Assembly: GCA_036266075.1 (NCBI GenBank)
Contig: DATANV010000006.1
Location: forward strand, 248,001 to 312,000
DNA: 64,000 nt
Direction: 5' to 3'
DNA from: VRUE01 sp036266075
GTDB taxonomy: Bacteria > Actinomycetota > Thermoleophilia > Solirubrobacterales > 70-9
Shown here: positions 9,172 through 17,691 of the stretch, piece by piece
Layout of the letters: each line of letters opens with the position of its first letter
How positions within the stretch are numbered: position 1 is the stretch's first letter
Made by a program: the position numbers and the translations under genes
The notes under the pieces: generated by a model
What the model was told of the DNA's origin: nothing
The model's input: the letters and a program-made list of their open reading frames with translations, nothing else
The model's database searches: none

Positions 9172-10627
9172 CCTGGTCGAGCTCGAGCCAGAAGCGCGCC
9201 CGCTTCGATTCCATCCGGAGGGCGGGAGCTTCTCTCATTACGGCCCGATCATGTACGCGCCGGGGGGCGCGGACCCGGCGGTATCCAACGTTACGGCCCA
9301 TGAGCTCAACCACTACTGGATGCACTCCTCGACCCCCTACGGCGCAGTCCTCGACGAGCTGGCAGAGCTCGCGGGCCGGGGCACGATTCAGTACTGCGCG
9401 GGCCTATACAACGACGGCCAGTCGATACCGATTCCCGCTATGGACGTCGCGCGCGCCTTCCAGGAACGCAGGATCTCCGCAGAGCGACATGGGCAGCTGC
9501 ATTTGCTCGCCGGACGCCATGTCGTGCCCTGGACGCACGACGTCTTGCTCGAGAACTGGTTCGAGGGGGTGGATCTCGCATCGGTCCGGAGCGCGAACCT
9601 CGCGAAGCTCTTGCGCTGGCTCGTCGACTATGAGGACCGCAGCCGCGCGATGCGGCCCGATGACGGGTTGTTCGCCGACTCCCCTCCCCCCTTCTCGGAC
9701 TACCAACGGCGCTTCGTGCTCTACTGGGCCGACGCCCTGGATTCGAATCGGCAGCAGGCGTTCCCTACCATCGGACCCACCGGGGGCGCAGCTCGACCCT
9801 TAGGCGCACAACACCTCTTCGAGGCCTGCGCGCAGCAGGTCGAGCAGGTTGACGAGGCCTTCTGGGAGGGCGCGAGCCAACCGGTACGCGATCTCTACTG
9901 GGGCCTGTTCGCGTCGCTCGTCGCAAAATTCCCCGGAACCGTGGACAGCGCCGAGGGGTTCCGTTCGATCGTTTCGACGTTCATGGTGCTCGCTGACCTG
10001 GCGCTGTTCACTCCCGTGGGACGCGTGTACGGGCGACTCCGCGAGGACTCGATGAGCTGGCTGGACCTTCATCCCGGCTGGCGCTTTCAGCGACTCCTCG
10101 ACGTATTGAAGCCCGACGACTGGCTCGAGGGCGTCGATGACAAAGCCCGGCACCTCCAGTGGCGCCTCTGCGTGACCCTTGGGTGGCCGCCGCCAGATCG
10201 CTTCCTGACGCTGGGGGCCAAGCTTGCGCCGGTCACGCACGACCTGGCCCGTCACGCGGCAGCCTGTCGCATGCGCCTCGAAGAGGACGATCGCCTGATC
10301 GTCGACGCAGGCTTTGATGCTGGTCGCCTCGAGCCTTTCCTGGTGGACCACTACCCCATCTTCATCCGGGAGTCCGAAACCACGGTCGGAGGCTCGACCA
10401 TCGCCGACCGTCTGCACCCGCTGGTGTCGTATTCGCTCGCGAGCTTCGCCTGGATGGTTATGCGCGACGGCAGCCTGCGATGGCCTGAGCTGTTTCCGCC
10501 CAAGCTCGATTTCAGACACCTCTTCGACAACATCGATAGCTACGAGGGGATGATCGGCATGTATCGCGACATCGTCCCGTTCTACCCCGACGACGCCTTC
10601 TGCAGCGCGGCCGATTTGGCCGAGTAG
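9158..10627 (+). CDS. Unrecognised 489-aa protein with an HExxH motif
   Basis: ATG 9158 lies inside the end of the Trypco2-like gene. No family was recognised. A possible zinc-metallopeptidase site, TAHELNHYWMHSSTPYG, lies at about residues 46-62, with acidic residues (LDELAEL) about 15-20 residues later that could supply a third ligand. The remainder is mixed alpha-rich, Trp- and His-containing and soluble: no signal peptide or membrane segment. The gene uses somewhat less biased codons than its neighbours, and it separates clpP from clpX, which suggests acquisition. An upstream in-frame ATG (9071) lies within the previous gene and is less likely. Confidence 0.7.
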   Translation: MTLDDLVELEPEARPLRFHPEGGSFSHYGPIMYAPGGADPAVSNVTAHELNHYWMHSSTPYGAVLDELAELAGRGTIQYCAGLYNDGQSIPIPAMDVARAFQERRISAERHGQLHLLAGRHVVPWTHDVLLENWFEGVDLASVRSANLAKLLRWLVDYEDRSRAMRPDDGLFADSPPPFSDYQRRFVLYWADALDSNRQQAFPTIGPTGGAARPLGAQHLFEACAQQVEQVDEAFWEGASQPVRDLYWGLFASLVAKFPGTVDSAEGFRSIVSTFMVLADLALFTPVGRVYGRLREDSMSWLDLHPGWRFQRLLDVLKPDDWLEGVDDKARHLQWRLCVTLGWPPPDRFLTLGAKLAPVTHDLARHAAACRMRLEEDDRLIVDAGFDAGRLEPFLVDHYPIFIRESETTVGGSTIADRLHPLVSYSLASFAWMVMRDGSLRWPELFPPKLDFRHLFDNIDSYEGMIGMYRDIVPFYPDDAFCSAADLAE

Positions 10628-10690
10628 AAGCAGGGAGTTCTAGCCGTAGCGGTCCCAGCGGCGCAGTCCGGGCTCGGCACGCTCGGGCAC

Positions 10691-11275
10691 TCAGTGGTGC
10701 TCGATGACCCGGTCGACGAGGTTGTACTCCTTCGCCTCCTCGGCGCTCATGAAGTAGTCGCGATCGGTGTCGTTCGTTACCTTCTCGAACGGCTGGCCGG
10801 TGTGCTTGGCGAGGATCTCGTCGAGGCGGCGGCGGACGTCGATGATCTCTTTGGCGTGGATCTCGATGTCGGTCGCCTGGCCTTCGAAGCCGGAGGACAC
10901 CTGGTGGATGAGGATCTTCGAGTTGGGCAGCGACATCCGCTTGCCCGCCGCGCCGCCGGCCAGCAGCAGCGCCCCCATGCTCATCGCGATGCCAACGCAG
11001 ATCGTCTGCACGTCGGGCTTGATGAACTGCATCGTGTCGTAGATCGCCAGGCCGGCGTAGACGGAGCCGCCGGGCGAGTTGACGTAGAGGCTGATGTCCT
11101 TGTCGGGGTCCTCGGACTCGAGGTGCAGCAGCTGGGCGACGATCAGGTTGGCGATGTCCTCGGTGACCGGCGTGCCGAGGAAGACGATCCGCTCGCCCAG
11201 CAGGCGCGAGTAGATGTCGAAGGCGCGCTCGCCGCGCGAGGTCTGCTCGACCACCATCGGGACCAGAGGGCTCAT
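10691..11275 (-). CDS. clpP: ClpP, proteolytic subunit of the Clp protease
   Basis: Serine peptidase that forms the degradation chamber used by ClpX/ClpC. 194 residues from ATG 11275 (MSPLVPMVVEQT), three codons inside a longer frame. Catalytic Ser is in AMSMGALLL, His in LIHQVSSG, Asp in NDTDRDYFM. GERIVFLGTPV and YVNSPGGSV are family landmarks. The start choice rests on the usual MxPxVxEQT N-terminus. It lies downstream of tig and the GGDEF gene on the same strand; clpX follows only after the inserted 8.77-10.63 kb cassette. Confidence 0.95.
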   Translation of the reverse strand: MSPLVPMVVEQTSRGERAFDIYSRLLGERIVFLGTPVTEDIANLIVAQLLHLESEDPDKDISLYVNSPGGSVYAGLAIYDTMQFIKPDVQTICVGIAMSMGALLLAGGAAGKRMSLPNSKILIHQVSSGFEGQATDIEIHAKEIIDVRRRLDEILAKHTGQPFEKVTNDTDRDYFMSAEEAKEYNLVDRVIEHH

Positions 11276-11331
11276 GGCCCGCACTCTATAGAAGGCGCCC
11301 GGCGGGCTTCCGCGACGGACCGAGACGGCGA

Positions 11332-12549
11332 TCAGGCCGGCGATGCAGCCAGGCTGATGCCGCCACCGCCGCCGGCCTTGGCCACATACATCGCCCGGTC
11401 GGCGACGGCGAAGAGGTCCTGCGCCGCCGGTACCCCGTGCTCGTCGAAGAGCGCGACGCCGACGCTGATCCGCAGCGGCACGAGGCTGTCGCCGACCGGC
11501 AGACGGAGCGCCTCCACCGCGGCGACCAGGCGCGCGGCGGCGGCGCAGGCCCCCTCCTCGTCGGCCTCGGGCAGCAGCGCGACGAACTCGTCGCCGCCGA
11601 AGCGGGCGACGACGGCGGCACCGTCCTCCCGAGCCAGCGTGTCGGTGCCACGCAGGTTGTCGCGCAGGACCTCCCCCACCGCGCGCAGCGCCTCATCGCC
11701 GGTCGCGTGCCCGTACCGGTCGTTGATCTGCTTGAAGCGATCGAGGTCGATCACCAGCAGCGCGCCGCCGCTGCCGTAGCGCCGCGTGTAGGCGAGCTGG
11801 CGCTGCAGCTCCTCCTCGAAGCGGCGACGGTTGAAGAGGCCGGTCAGCGAATCGTGCTGGGAGAAGCGCTCCAGCTCGGCCTCCAGCTCCTTGCGCTCGG
11901 TCACGTCCCGGGCGACGCCGTAGATCAACCCTTCTTGGGACAGCGGTATCGAGGTCCACTCCAGCCAGCGCACCTGGCCGTCCTTCGCCAGGTAGCGGTT
12001 CTGGAACTGCACCGTCTTCACCCCACCTGCGAGCGAGGCCGCCTCCCGTTCGGTTTTCTCGCGGTCGTCGGGGTGGACGAACTCGAGGAAGGGATGGTCG
12101 ACCAGCTCCTCAGGGCGGTAGCCGAGGGTCCTCTCGAAGGCCGGGTTGACGCTCTTGAAGCAGCCGTCGAAGCCGGCGATCGAGATCATGTCGAGCGAGA
12201 GGTCGAAGTGGCGGGCGCTCTCCGCCTCCAGGGCGCGCAGTGTCGTCGCGAAGCGCCCCGTGAGGCCGCCCACGAACAGGTATACGACCGCCCGATTGAC
12301 GTATCCGAGCGGGGTCACCGGCAGGTCCATCGTCAGGGTCCCGACCGAGGAGAGGATGAAGGCGACAGCGCCCGCCAGCATGCCGGCCCTGGCTCCACGC
12401 GAGGTCGCGACCAGAACCACCGGGACCACGTAGAGGAAGCTGATCGCGTCGCCGAGCGTCCCCATGGTCGCGCGAGCGACGAAGATGGCGGCGAAGAGTG
12501 GGGCCGCGATCGCGATGCCGACCCAGCGGCGTTCTGTCATCCATCGCAT
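11332..12549 (-). CDS. Membrane PAS-GGDEF diguanylate cyclase
   Basis: Predicted to make cyclic di-GMP. N-terminal four-to-five hydrophobic segments (about residues 8-100), then a PAS domain (about 110-235, including NPAFERTLGY and GVARDVTERK) and a GGDEF domain (about 240-400) with DSLTGLFNRRRF, DLDRFKQIND and the active site RFGGDEF. The product-inhibition RxxD (RGTD) is present, but 14 residues instead of the usual five separate it from GGDEF, an insertion of about nine residues. ATG 12549 chosen; a TTG lies four codons upstream. It sits between clpP and tig on the same strand. Confidence 0.9.
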   Translation of the reverse strand: MRWMTERRWVGIAIAAPLFAAIFVARATMGTLGDAISFLYVVPVVLVATSRGARAGMLAGAVAFILSSVGTLTMDLPVTPLGYVNRAVVYLFVGGLTGRFATTLRALEAESARHFDLSLDMISIAGFDGCFKSVNPAFERTLGYRPEELVDHPFLEFVHPDDREKTEREAASLAGGVKTVQFQNRYLAKDGQVRWLEWTSIPLSQEGLIYGVARDVTERKELEAELERFSQHDSLTGLFNRRRFEEELQRQLAYTRRYGSGGALLVIDLDRFKQINDRYGHATGDEALRAVGEVLRDNLRGTDTLAREDGAAVVARFGGDEFVALLPEADEEGACAAAARLVAAVEALRLPVGDSLVPLRISVGVALFDEHGVPAAQDLFAVADRAMYVAKAGGGGGISLAASPA

Positions 12550-12610
12550 GGCGCTACTCAATATCGGCTAGCAGCGCCACTGCACAAGAACTGCAAGCGT
12601 TTGTCCGAGA

Positions 12611-13996
12611 CTAGGTGTCGCTCCCCGGCGTCCAGAGCGAGCCGGCCTCCTCGCGCTCCTTCTCCGGCGTCCAGATCTTCTCGCGGGCCTCGGCCTGCTC
12701 GAGCGGGATCGGCTTGGCCGAGTCGGCGACGAGGTCGATCGCCTTGCGGATCCTGATGTCCTCGCGGACCATCGCGTCGCGGCCGTTCTCGCGCAGTCGC
12801 TGCAACAGCTTCTCGGGCGTAGTGCGCTCGTGCTCGGCGGTGTGCTCAAGCGCCTCGACCATCTCCTCCTCGGAAGCGTCGAGCTCCTCCGCCTCGGCGA
12901 TCGCGGCGAGCACCGCCTCGCGCTTCAGCTCCGCTTCGGCGTCGCCCTTCGACTCCTCGATCGCCTCCTCGCGCGTTTTGCCCTGCATCTGCAGGTAGGC
13001 GTCGGGGCTCATGCCGCGCGCCGCGAGCTGGCGTTCGACCCGCTCCCAGCGCTCCGTCGCCCGTGCGGTGGCGAGCTCCTCGGGGAGCTCGACCTTCGCT
13101 CGCTCGGCGGCCGCGTCCACAACGGCAACCCGGAAGTCCTGCTCGATCCGCTCGGAGACGACCTCCGCAAGGCGCTTGCCGATGTCGGCGCGCAGCTCCT
13201 CGAGCGTGTCGAACTCCGACGCCTCCGCCGCGAAGTCGTCGTCCAGGTCGGGCAGCACCTTTTCCCGCACCTCCTTGACCTCGACCCGGAAGACCGCGTC
13301 GTTGCCCGCCAGCTCCTCGGCCCGGTAGTCCTCGGGGAAGCTGACCTCGACCTCGCGACTCTCCCCGGCGCGGACCCCTGACAGCTGCTCCTCAAAGCCC
13401 TCGATCAGCTGGCCGCTGCCCAGCTCCAGCAGGTAGTCGGTCGCCGTGCCGCCCTGGAAGGCCTGGCCATCGACCAGGCCCTCGAAGTCGATCAGCAGGG
13501 CGTCGCCCTCGGCGGCCGCGCGCTCGACCGGCTCCAGCCGAGCGAAGCTTTCGCGGATCCGCTCGACCTCGCGCTCGACCGCCTCATCCGGCGCCTCGGG
13601 CTCTGCTTTACCGACCTCGAGTCCCATGTACTCGCCGAGCTGAGCCTTGGGGCGGACGCCGATCTCGAACTCGAAGGCCAGCGGCTCGCCCGGCCCCTCC
13701 GGCGTGCTCGCAACCTCGATCGTCGGGTCCCCGACAGGCACGATGCCGGAGCCGAGCAGGGCCCGTTCGTACCAATCCGGCAACGCCTCGCGAATCGCCT
13801 CCTCGAGCACCGCCGCGAAGCCGACACGCTGAATCACCAGCGAGGGCGGCGCCTTGCCCTTGCGGAAGCCGGGCATCCGCATCTCGCGCGCCAAGGTGCG
13901 GGCGGCGCGGTTGACCGCCCGCTCGACGTCGGCGGCCGCTACCTCGACCTCCACCTTGACACGCGAATCGGGCAGCTCTGAGACTTGCGGCTCCAT
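12611..13996 (-). CDS. tig: Trigger factor, ribosome-associated chaperone and prolyl isomerase
   Basis: Binds near the ribosomal exit tunnel and assists nascent-chain folding. 461 residues: N-terminal ribosome-binding domain containing the signature MPGFRKGKAP (about residues 41-50), a central FKBP-like PPIase domain (GDALLIDFEG...; about 160-245) and the helical C-terminal domain rich in Glu/Ala. The last 20-30 residues are charged and low complexity. The tig-clpP-clpX association is conserved in many bacteria; here it is present with two interruptions. Confidence 0.95.
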   Translation of the reverse strand: MEPQVSELPDSRVKVEVEVAAADVERAVNRAARTLAREMRMPGFRKGKAPPSLVIQRVGFAAVLEEAIREALPDWYERALLGSGIVPVGDPTIEVASTPEGPGEPLAFEFEIGVRPKAQLGEYMGLEVGKAEPEAPDEAVEREVERIRESFARLEPVERAAAEGDALLIDFEGLVDGQAFQGGTATDYLLELGSGQLIEGFEEQLSGVRAGESREVEVSFPEDYRAEELAGNDAVFRVEVKEVREKVLPDLDDDFAAEASEFDTLEELRADIGKRLAEVVSERIEQDFRVAVVDAAAERAKVELPEELATARATERWERVERQLAARGMSPDAYLQMQGKTREEAIEESKGDAEAELKREAVLAAIAEAEELDASEEEMVEALEHTAEHERTTPEKLLQRLRENGRDAMVREDIRIRKAIDLVADSAKPIPLEQAEAREKIWTPEKEREEAGSLWTPGSDT

Positions 13997-14009
13997 CGAG
14001 CGCGGGACC

Positions 14010-14120
14010 CTATCGCGCGCGCCGCAGCAGCCCGCGGCGCACGGCGACGGCGAAGTCGATCGCGAAGGCGAGGCCGCGGCCGAGCGGACCGGTCACCAGC
14101 CAGGCGCGGGCCCTAGTCAT
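14010..14120 (-). CDS. Small basic protein (36 aa) coupled to ctaG
   Basis: Start ATG at 14120 overlaps the stop of the upstream CtaG-like gene (ATGACTAG arrangement). The product reads MTRARAWLVTGPLGRGLAFA then IDFAVAVRRGLLRRAR: an amphipathic or weakly membrane-spanning segment with an Arg-rich end. Similar short WxxVTGPLG proteins occur next to oxidase assembly genes in actinobacteria (recollection). The overlap, full-length open frame and composition support expression; function is unknown. Confidence 0.55.
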   Translation of the reverse strand: MTRARAWLVTGPLGRGLAFAIDFAVAVRRGLLRRAR

Positions 14121-15009
14121 CGCGGGCGGCGCTCAGCCGCTCCTGCAACAGGGCACCGTGACCGGCGGCGACCGCGCGCTGCGCGCGGGCCTCGTCGAGC
14201 GGCACGCCGCGTTCGCGGGCCAGGTCGAGCAGGTCCTGCTTTTCGCTCCCTTCTCGGGCGACCTCGAAGAAGACCCAGGCGAGGACGCCGAGCGCCAGGA
14301 AGGTGCCCTCGACCATCATGATCGTGCCGGCCGTGCTCTGGTCGGCGATCGCGGAGATGCCCCAGTAGCGCTCGCCCGGCGCGTAGATCGGGTAGAGGAC
14401 CGCGCCCGACCACATCAGGACGTTGCCGAGGATCGCGCCGGTGAAGCGCACGGCGATCACGTAGCCGACCTTCCAGCCGGCCCCGAACCACTGCGGCTTC
14501 GGCAGCGGCCCGAAGACCGGCATCCACATCAGGCAGCCGAAGAAGAGGAAGGTCGCGTGCTCGAGGGCGTGAATCGGCGCCGCCCCGTAGGCGTCCTGGT
14601 AGAGCACCGGCAGATGCCAGAGGAACAGGTTGAGCGCCCAGAGAGGGAAGGCAACCAGCGGATGGGTGATGATCTGCAGGCGATCGAAGGCGCGGATCGC
14701 GAGGACCGGCTGCAGCAGCGAGCGGGTCAGGCCGAGCACGAGCAGCAGCGAGGCGAGGTCGCCGATCAGCAGGTGCTCCCCCATGTGGGCGAGGACCAGC
14801 TCCTCGGAGATGTGGCCGATCGGGCTGAAGAGGGCGACGGCGATCGTCGCCAGGCCGGCACCGAAGCAGACCTGGCGCCAGACCGGGACCGGGCGGCCCG
14901 CCCAGGAGAGGACCATCGTCCGGTGCCAGTAGAGGATCCCGGCGAGGGTGATCGGAACGACCTCGAGCGGCAGGAAGGCGCCGGCGACGTGGGCGAGCGG
15001 CGGGATCAC
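14113..15009 (-). CDS. ctaG: caa3-type cytochrome c oxidase assembly factor CtaG family
   Basis: Integral membrane protein of the caa3_CtaG family, implicated in copper/oxidase assembly. From GTG 15009 (VIPPLAHVAGAFLPLE) it is 298 residues with about seven membrane helices. Conserved histidines include HMGEHLLIGD, LFLWHLPVLY and ALEHATFL, which are family landmarks. A charged C-terminal tail follows. An upstream extension to 15129 is open but would overlap the divergent GH15 gene (15067) and lacks family-like sequence, so GTG 15009 is preferred. Oxidase genes themselves lie near 53-64 kb. Confidence 0.85.
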   Translation of the reverse strand: MIPPLAHVAGAFLPLEVVPITLAGILYWHRTMVLSWAGRPVPVWRQVCFGAGLATIAVALFSPIGHISEELVLAHMGEHLLIGDLASLLLVLGLTRSLLQPVLAIRAFDRLQIITHPLVAFPLWALNLFLWHLPVLYQDAYGAAPIHALEHATFLFFGCLMWMPVFGPLPKPQWFGAGWKVGYVIAVRFTGAILGNVLMWSGAVLYPIYAPGERYWGISAIADQSTAGTIMMVEGTFLALGVLAWVFFEVAREGSEKQDLLDLARERGVPLDEARAQRAVAAGHGALLQERLSAARDD

Positions 15010-15066
15010 GGTTTCAGCGTAGCGGTGCCGTTTTTGGCCCGACACCAGTGGTAGCTTGGCCCGGCT

Positions 15067-16962
15067 TTGAGCGCAGGCGACCACCGCTTCCCGCCGATCG
15101 CGAGCTACGGCTTCCTCTCGGACTGCCACACCAGCGCGCTGGTCTCCTACGACGGCGCCGTCGAGTGGCTCTGCCTGCCGCGCTTTGACTCACCCAGCGC
15201 CTTCGCCGCGCTGCTCGACCGCGAAGGCGGGCACTTCAAGATCTCCCCCCGCGGAGTGATCGTCCCGATCAGTCGCCGCTACGAGCCCGGCACGCTGGTG
15301 ATCGAGACGACCTGGGTGACGCCGACCGGCTGGGTCGTCGTCCACGACGCGCTGACGATCGGCGAATGGGCCGAGCAGGAAGGCGCTGGCTCTCGGCCGC
15401 GGACCGCTCACGATTCCGACCGCTCGCTGTTGCGGCTGATGACCTGCGTCGACGGCGAGGTGGAGATGGAGATGGAGTGCCTGCCCCGCTTCGCCTACGG
15501 CTCGCAGGTCGCCGCGTGGAGCGGCGGCGAGATGGGCGAGGCGCTCGCCCGCGGCGCCGACGGCGAAGAGCTTCGCCTGACGACCGACATGGAGCTCTCG
15601 GTCGAGGACGGCGCGGCCCGCGGCAAGCTGAGGCTGCGTGAGGACGAAACCGGGTTCTGCGCGATCGCCTGGGGCGAGAGCGACCTGGGCGGCCCCCGCA
15701 GCGCCCCGGAGGGCCTGGAGCGCCTCGACTCGACCGAAGAGTTCTGGCGGCGGTGGCTGCGCGACGGCGATTTCCCCGACCACCCATGGCGCATCCACCT
15801 GCAGCGCTCGGCCCTGGTCCTCAAAGGCCTCACCTACGCACCGACCGGGGCAATCGTCGCGGCGCCGACCACCTCGCTGCCGGAGACCCCCGGCGGCGAG
15901 CGCAACTGGGACTACCGCTACAGCTGGATTCGCGACTCGACCTTCAGCCTCTGGGCGCTGCACACCCTGGGCTTCGACCAGGAGGCGCGCGACTTCATGC
16001 GCTTCGTGCTCGGTGTCTGCCGCGACGACCCGAACCTGCAGATCATGTACGGGGTCGGCGGCGAGCGGCAGCTGACAGAGCGGACGCTCGACCACCTCGG
16101 CGGTTACGGCGGCGCCCAGCCCGTGCGCGTCGGCAACGGCGCCTTCGACCAGCGCCAGAACGACGTCTGGGGGGCGCTGCTCGACTCGATCTATATCCAC
16201 GAGAAAGCGCTGCGCGGCTCGGGCACGCCGACCGACCGCAAACTGATCCGCGAACAGGTCGAAGACGCGATCGCCGCCTGGCCTCACCCCGACCAGGGGA
16301 TCTGGGAGTCGCGCGGCGAGCCGCAGCACTACGTCTCCTCGAAGCTGATGATCTGGGTGGCGGTCGATCGCGGCACCCGGCTGGCCCGCAGCGTCGGGAT
16401 CGAGGAGGTCGCCGAGGAGTGGCAGGAAACCGCCGACCGAATCCGGGCCGAGATCCTCGAGCGCGGCGTCCGCGACGGCGTCTTCCGCCAGCACTACGAG
16501 ACCGACGCGCTCGACGCCTCCACCCTCTTGATCCCGCTGGTCCGCTTCCTGCCGCCCGACGACCCGCGGGTGCGAGCCACCGTCGCGGCGATCGACGAGC
16601 AGCTGACCGAGCATGGCCTGGTCCTCCGCTACAAGGTCGAGGAGACCGACGACGGCCTCAGCGGCGAGGAGGGCACCTTCCTGATCTGCTCCTTCTGGTT
16701 GGTCTCGGCGCTGTCGGAGATCGGCGAGGCCGAGCGGGCGCGGACGCTCTGCGAACGGCTGCTCGGCATGGCCGGCTGGCTCGACCTCTACGCGGAGGAG
16801 CTGGAGGCCCACAGCGGTCGCCATCTGGGCAACTTCCCGCAGGCCTTCACGCACCTGGCGCTGATCAACGCCGTCTCCCACGTGATCGCCGACGAGCAGC
16901 GCGCCGATGGCGGTCCCACCGCGGTCTTCAGCGAAATGGGAGGGGTCCGCGAGGACGCCTGA
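15067..16962 (+). CDS. Glycoside hydrolase family 15 enzyme (trehalase/glucoamylase-like)
   Basis: Cytosolic GH15 enzyme that probably hydrolyses alpha-glucosides such as trehalose. 631 residues from TTG 15067. N-terminal domain begins PPIASYGFLSDCHTSALVS with WLCLPRFDSPSAF (about 31-43); the catalytic alpha/alpha barrel contains RNWDYRYSWIRDSTF (about 279-293), the general-acid region GIWESRGEPQHYVSSK (about 417-432) and a C-terminal NFPQAFTHLALINA with the second acidic element nearby (LDLYAEELEAHSGRHLGNFP). Length is family-typical. Divergent from ctaG with about 57 bases between starts. Substrate is not determined by sequence alone. Confidence 0.9.
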   Translation: MSAGDHRFPPIASYGFLSDCHTSALVSYDGAVEWLCLPRFDSPSAFAALLDREGGHFKISPRGVIVPISRRYEPGTLVIETTWVTPTGWVVVHDALTIGEWAEQEGAGSRPRTAHDSDRSLLRLMTCVDGEVEMEMECLPRFAYGSQVAAWSGGEMGEALARGADGEELRLTTDMELSVEDGAARGKLRLREDETGFCAIAWGESDLGGPRSAPEGLERLDSTEEFWRRWLRDGDFPDHPWRIHLQRSALVLKGLTYAPTGAIVAAPTTSLPETPGGERNWDYRYSWIRDSTFSLWALHTLGFDQEARDFMRFVLGVCRDDPNLQIMYGVGGERQLTERTLDHLGGYGGAQPVRVGNGAFDQRQNDVWGALLDSIYIHEKALRGSGTPTDRKLIREQVEDAIAAWPHPDQGIWESRGEPQHYVSSKLMIWVAVDRGTRLARSVGIEEVAEEWQETADRIRAEILERGVRDGVFRQHYETDALDASTLLIPLVRFLPPDDPRVRATVAAIDEQLTEHGLVLRYKVEETDDGLSGEEGTFLICSFWLVSALSEIGEAERARTLCERLLGMAGWLDLYAEELEAHSGRHLGNFPQAFTHLALINAVSHVIADEQRADGGPTAVFSEMGGVREDA

Positions 16963-16995
16963 GCTGCACGATCCGTTGCTCGGACTAACGTCTTT

Positions 16996-17024
16996 CAGAC
17001 ATAAGGTTTCGTTTGGTCTATATT
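16996..17024 (+). promoter_or_regulatory. Putative sigma-70-type promoter for the ArsR-type gene
   Basis: CAGACA (16996-17001, 4 of 6 to the -35 consensus) and TATATT (17019-17024) are separated by 17 bases in an AT-rich pocket unusual for this DNA. The ATG at 17037 is 13 bases beyond the -10, implying a very short leader or leaderless message. Assigned by eye. Confidence 0.45.
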
Positions 17025-17036
17025 GCAGCCTCCCGA

Positions 17037-17345
17037 ATGGCAGGGAATGGCTCCGACAATCACGCACTGCTGGCCGCGCTCAAACACCCGCTGCGGCGCG
17101 AAATCCTGCGGGCCATGGCCGACCGCAAACCGATCAGCCCACGCGAGCTTTCCGACCAGCTCGAAGAGTCGCTCAGCAACGTCAGCTATCACGTGCGCGT
17201 ACTGGCCGAATATGGGGTGGTCGAAGAAATCGACTCGCAGCAGGTGCGGGGCGCCACGCAGCACTTCTACCGCTGCACCCTGCGCGCCAAGTGGGCGCTG
17301 ACCGTGCTGCGCGGTCGCGAGAAGAAGCGCAAGCGCAAGCCCTAG
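17037..17345 (+). CDS. ArsR-like winged-helix regulator
   Basis: 102 residues. The helix-turn-helix core LLAALKHPLRREILRAM...ISPRELSDQLEESLSNVSYHVRVLAEYGVVEEI (about residues 9-65) fits the ArsR/HTH_20 fold: helix, recognition helix (SNVSYHVRVL) and wing. No cysteine metal site of the classic ArsR type is present, so the signal is unknown. Basic tail (REKKRKRKP). ATG 17037 favoured over a TTG eight codons upstream because the TTG is inside the -10 region. The next small gene begins 11 bases after the stop, so they probably form an operon. Confidence 0.8.
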   Translation: MAGNGSDNHALLAALKHPLRREILRAMADRKPISPRELSDQLEESLSNVSYHVRVLAEYGVVEEIDSQQVRGATQHFYRCTLRAKWALTVLRGREKKRKRKP

Positions 17346-17355
17346 GGGGGAGAGA

Positions 17356-17658
17356 TTGACCGCCAGCAGCCTTGTAGACGGGATGGCCGCAAAAGACATG
17401 GACGAGACCCGGACCCCCAGCGAAGAGGACGCAGCCGCCGAGGCCGTCGTCCTGCAGCAATTGCTCGCCCTACATCCGACCCCGCTCAGCTTCGAGGAGC
17501 TGCTGCGGGAGCTGGGCGACGGAGAGGACTTCGCTCGCCGCGACGCCCTCGACCGCGCCGTGCGCGGCCTCACCGCGACCGGCCTGCTGCAGCGCAACGG
17601 CAAGCTGCTCGCGCCGAGCCGTGCGGCGCTGCACTTCGACGAGCTGCTCTGCGACTAA
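17356..17658 (+). CDS. Small winged-helix-like protein
   Basis: 100 residues from TTG 17356, directly behind a strong GGGGGAGAG site that decides the start. No named family recognised. After an acidic N-terminus (about 1-32) the rest, LLALHPTPLSFEELLRELG ... ALDRAVRGLTATGLLQRNG, reads like a compact winged-helix DNA-binding domain. It follows the ArsR-like gene by 11 bases and precedes carbonic anhydrase by 33 bases. It may be an accessory regulator; that is inference from fold pattern and position only. Confidence 0.65.
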   Translation: MTASSLVDGMAAKDMDETRTPSEEDAAAEAVVLQQLLALHPTPLSFEELLRELGDGEDFARRDALDRAVRGLTATGLLQRNGKLLAPSRAALHFDELLCD

Positions 17659-17691
17659 GCGGAGGCGGATGTGGCTTAGGCTGCCGCAGCT

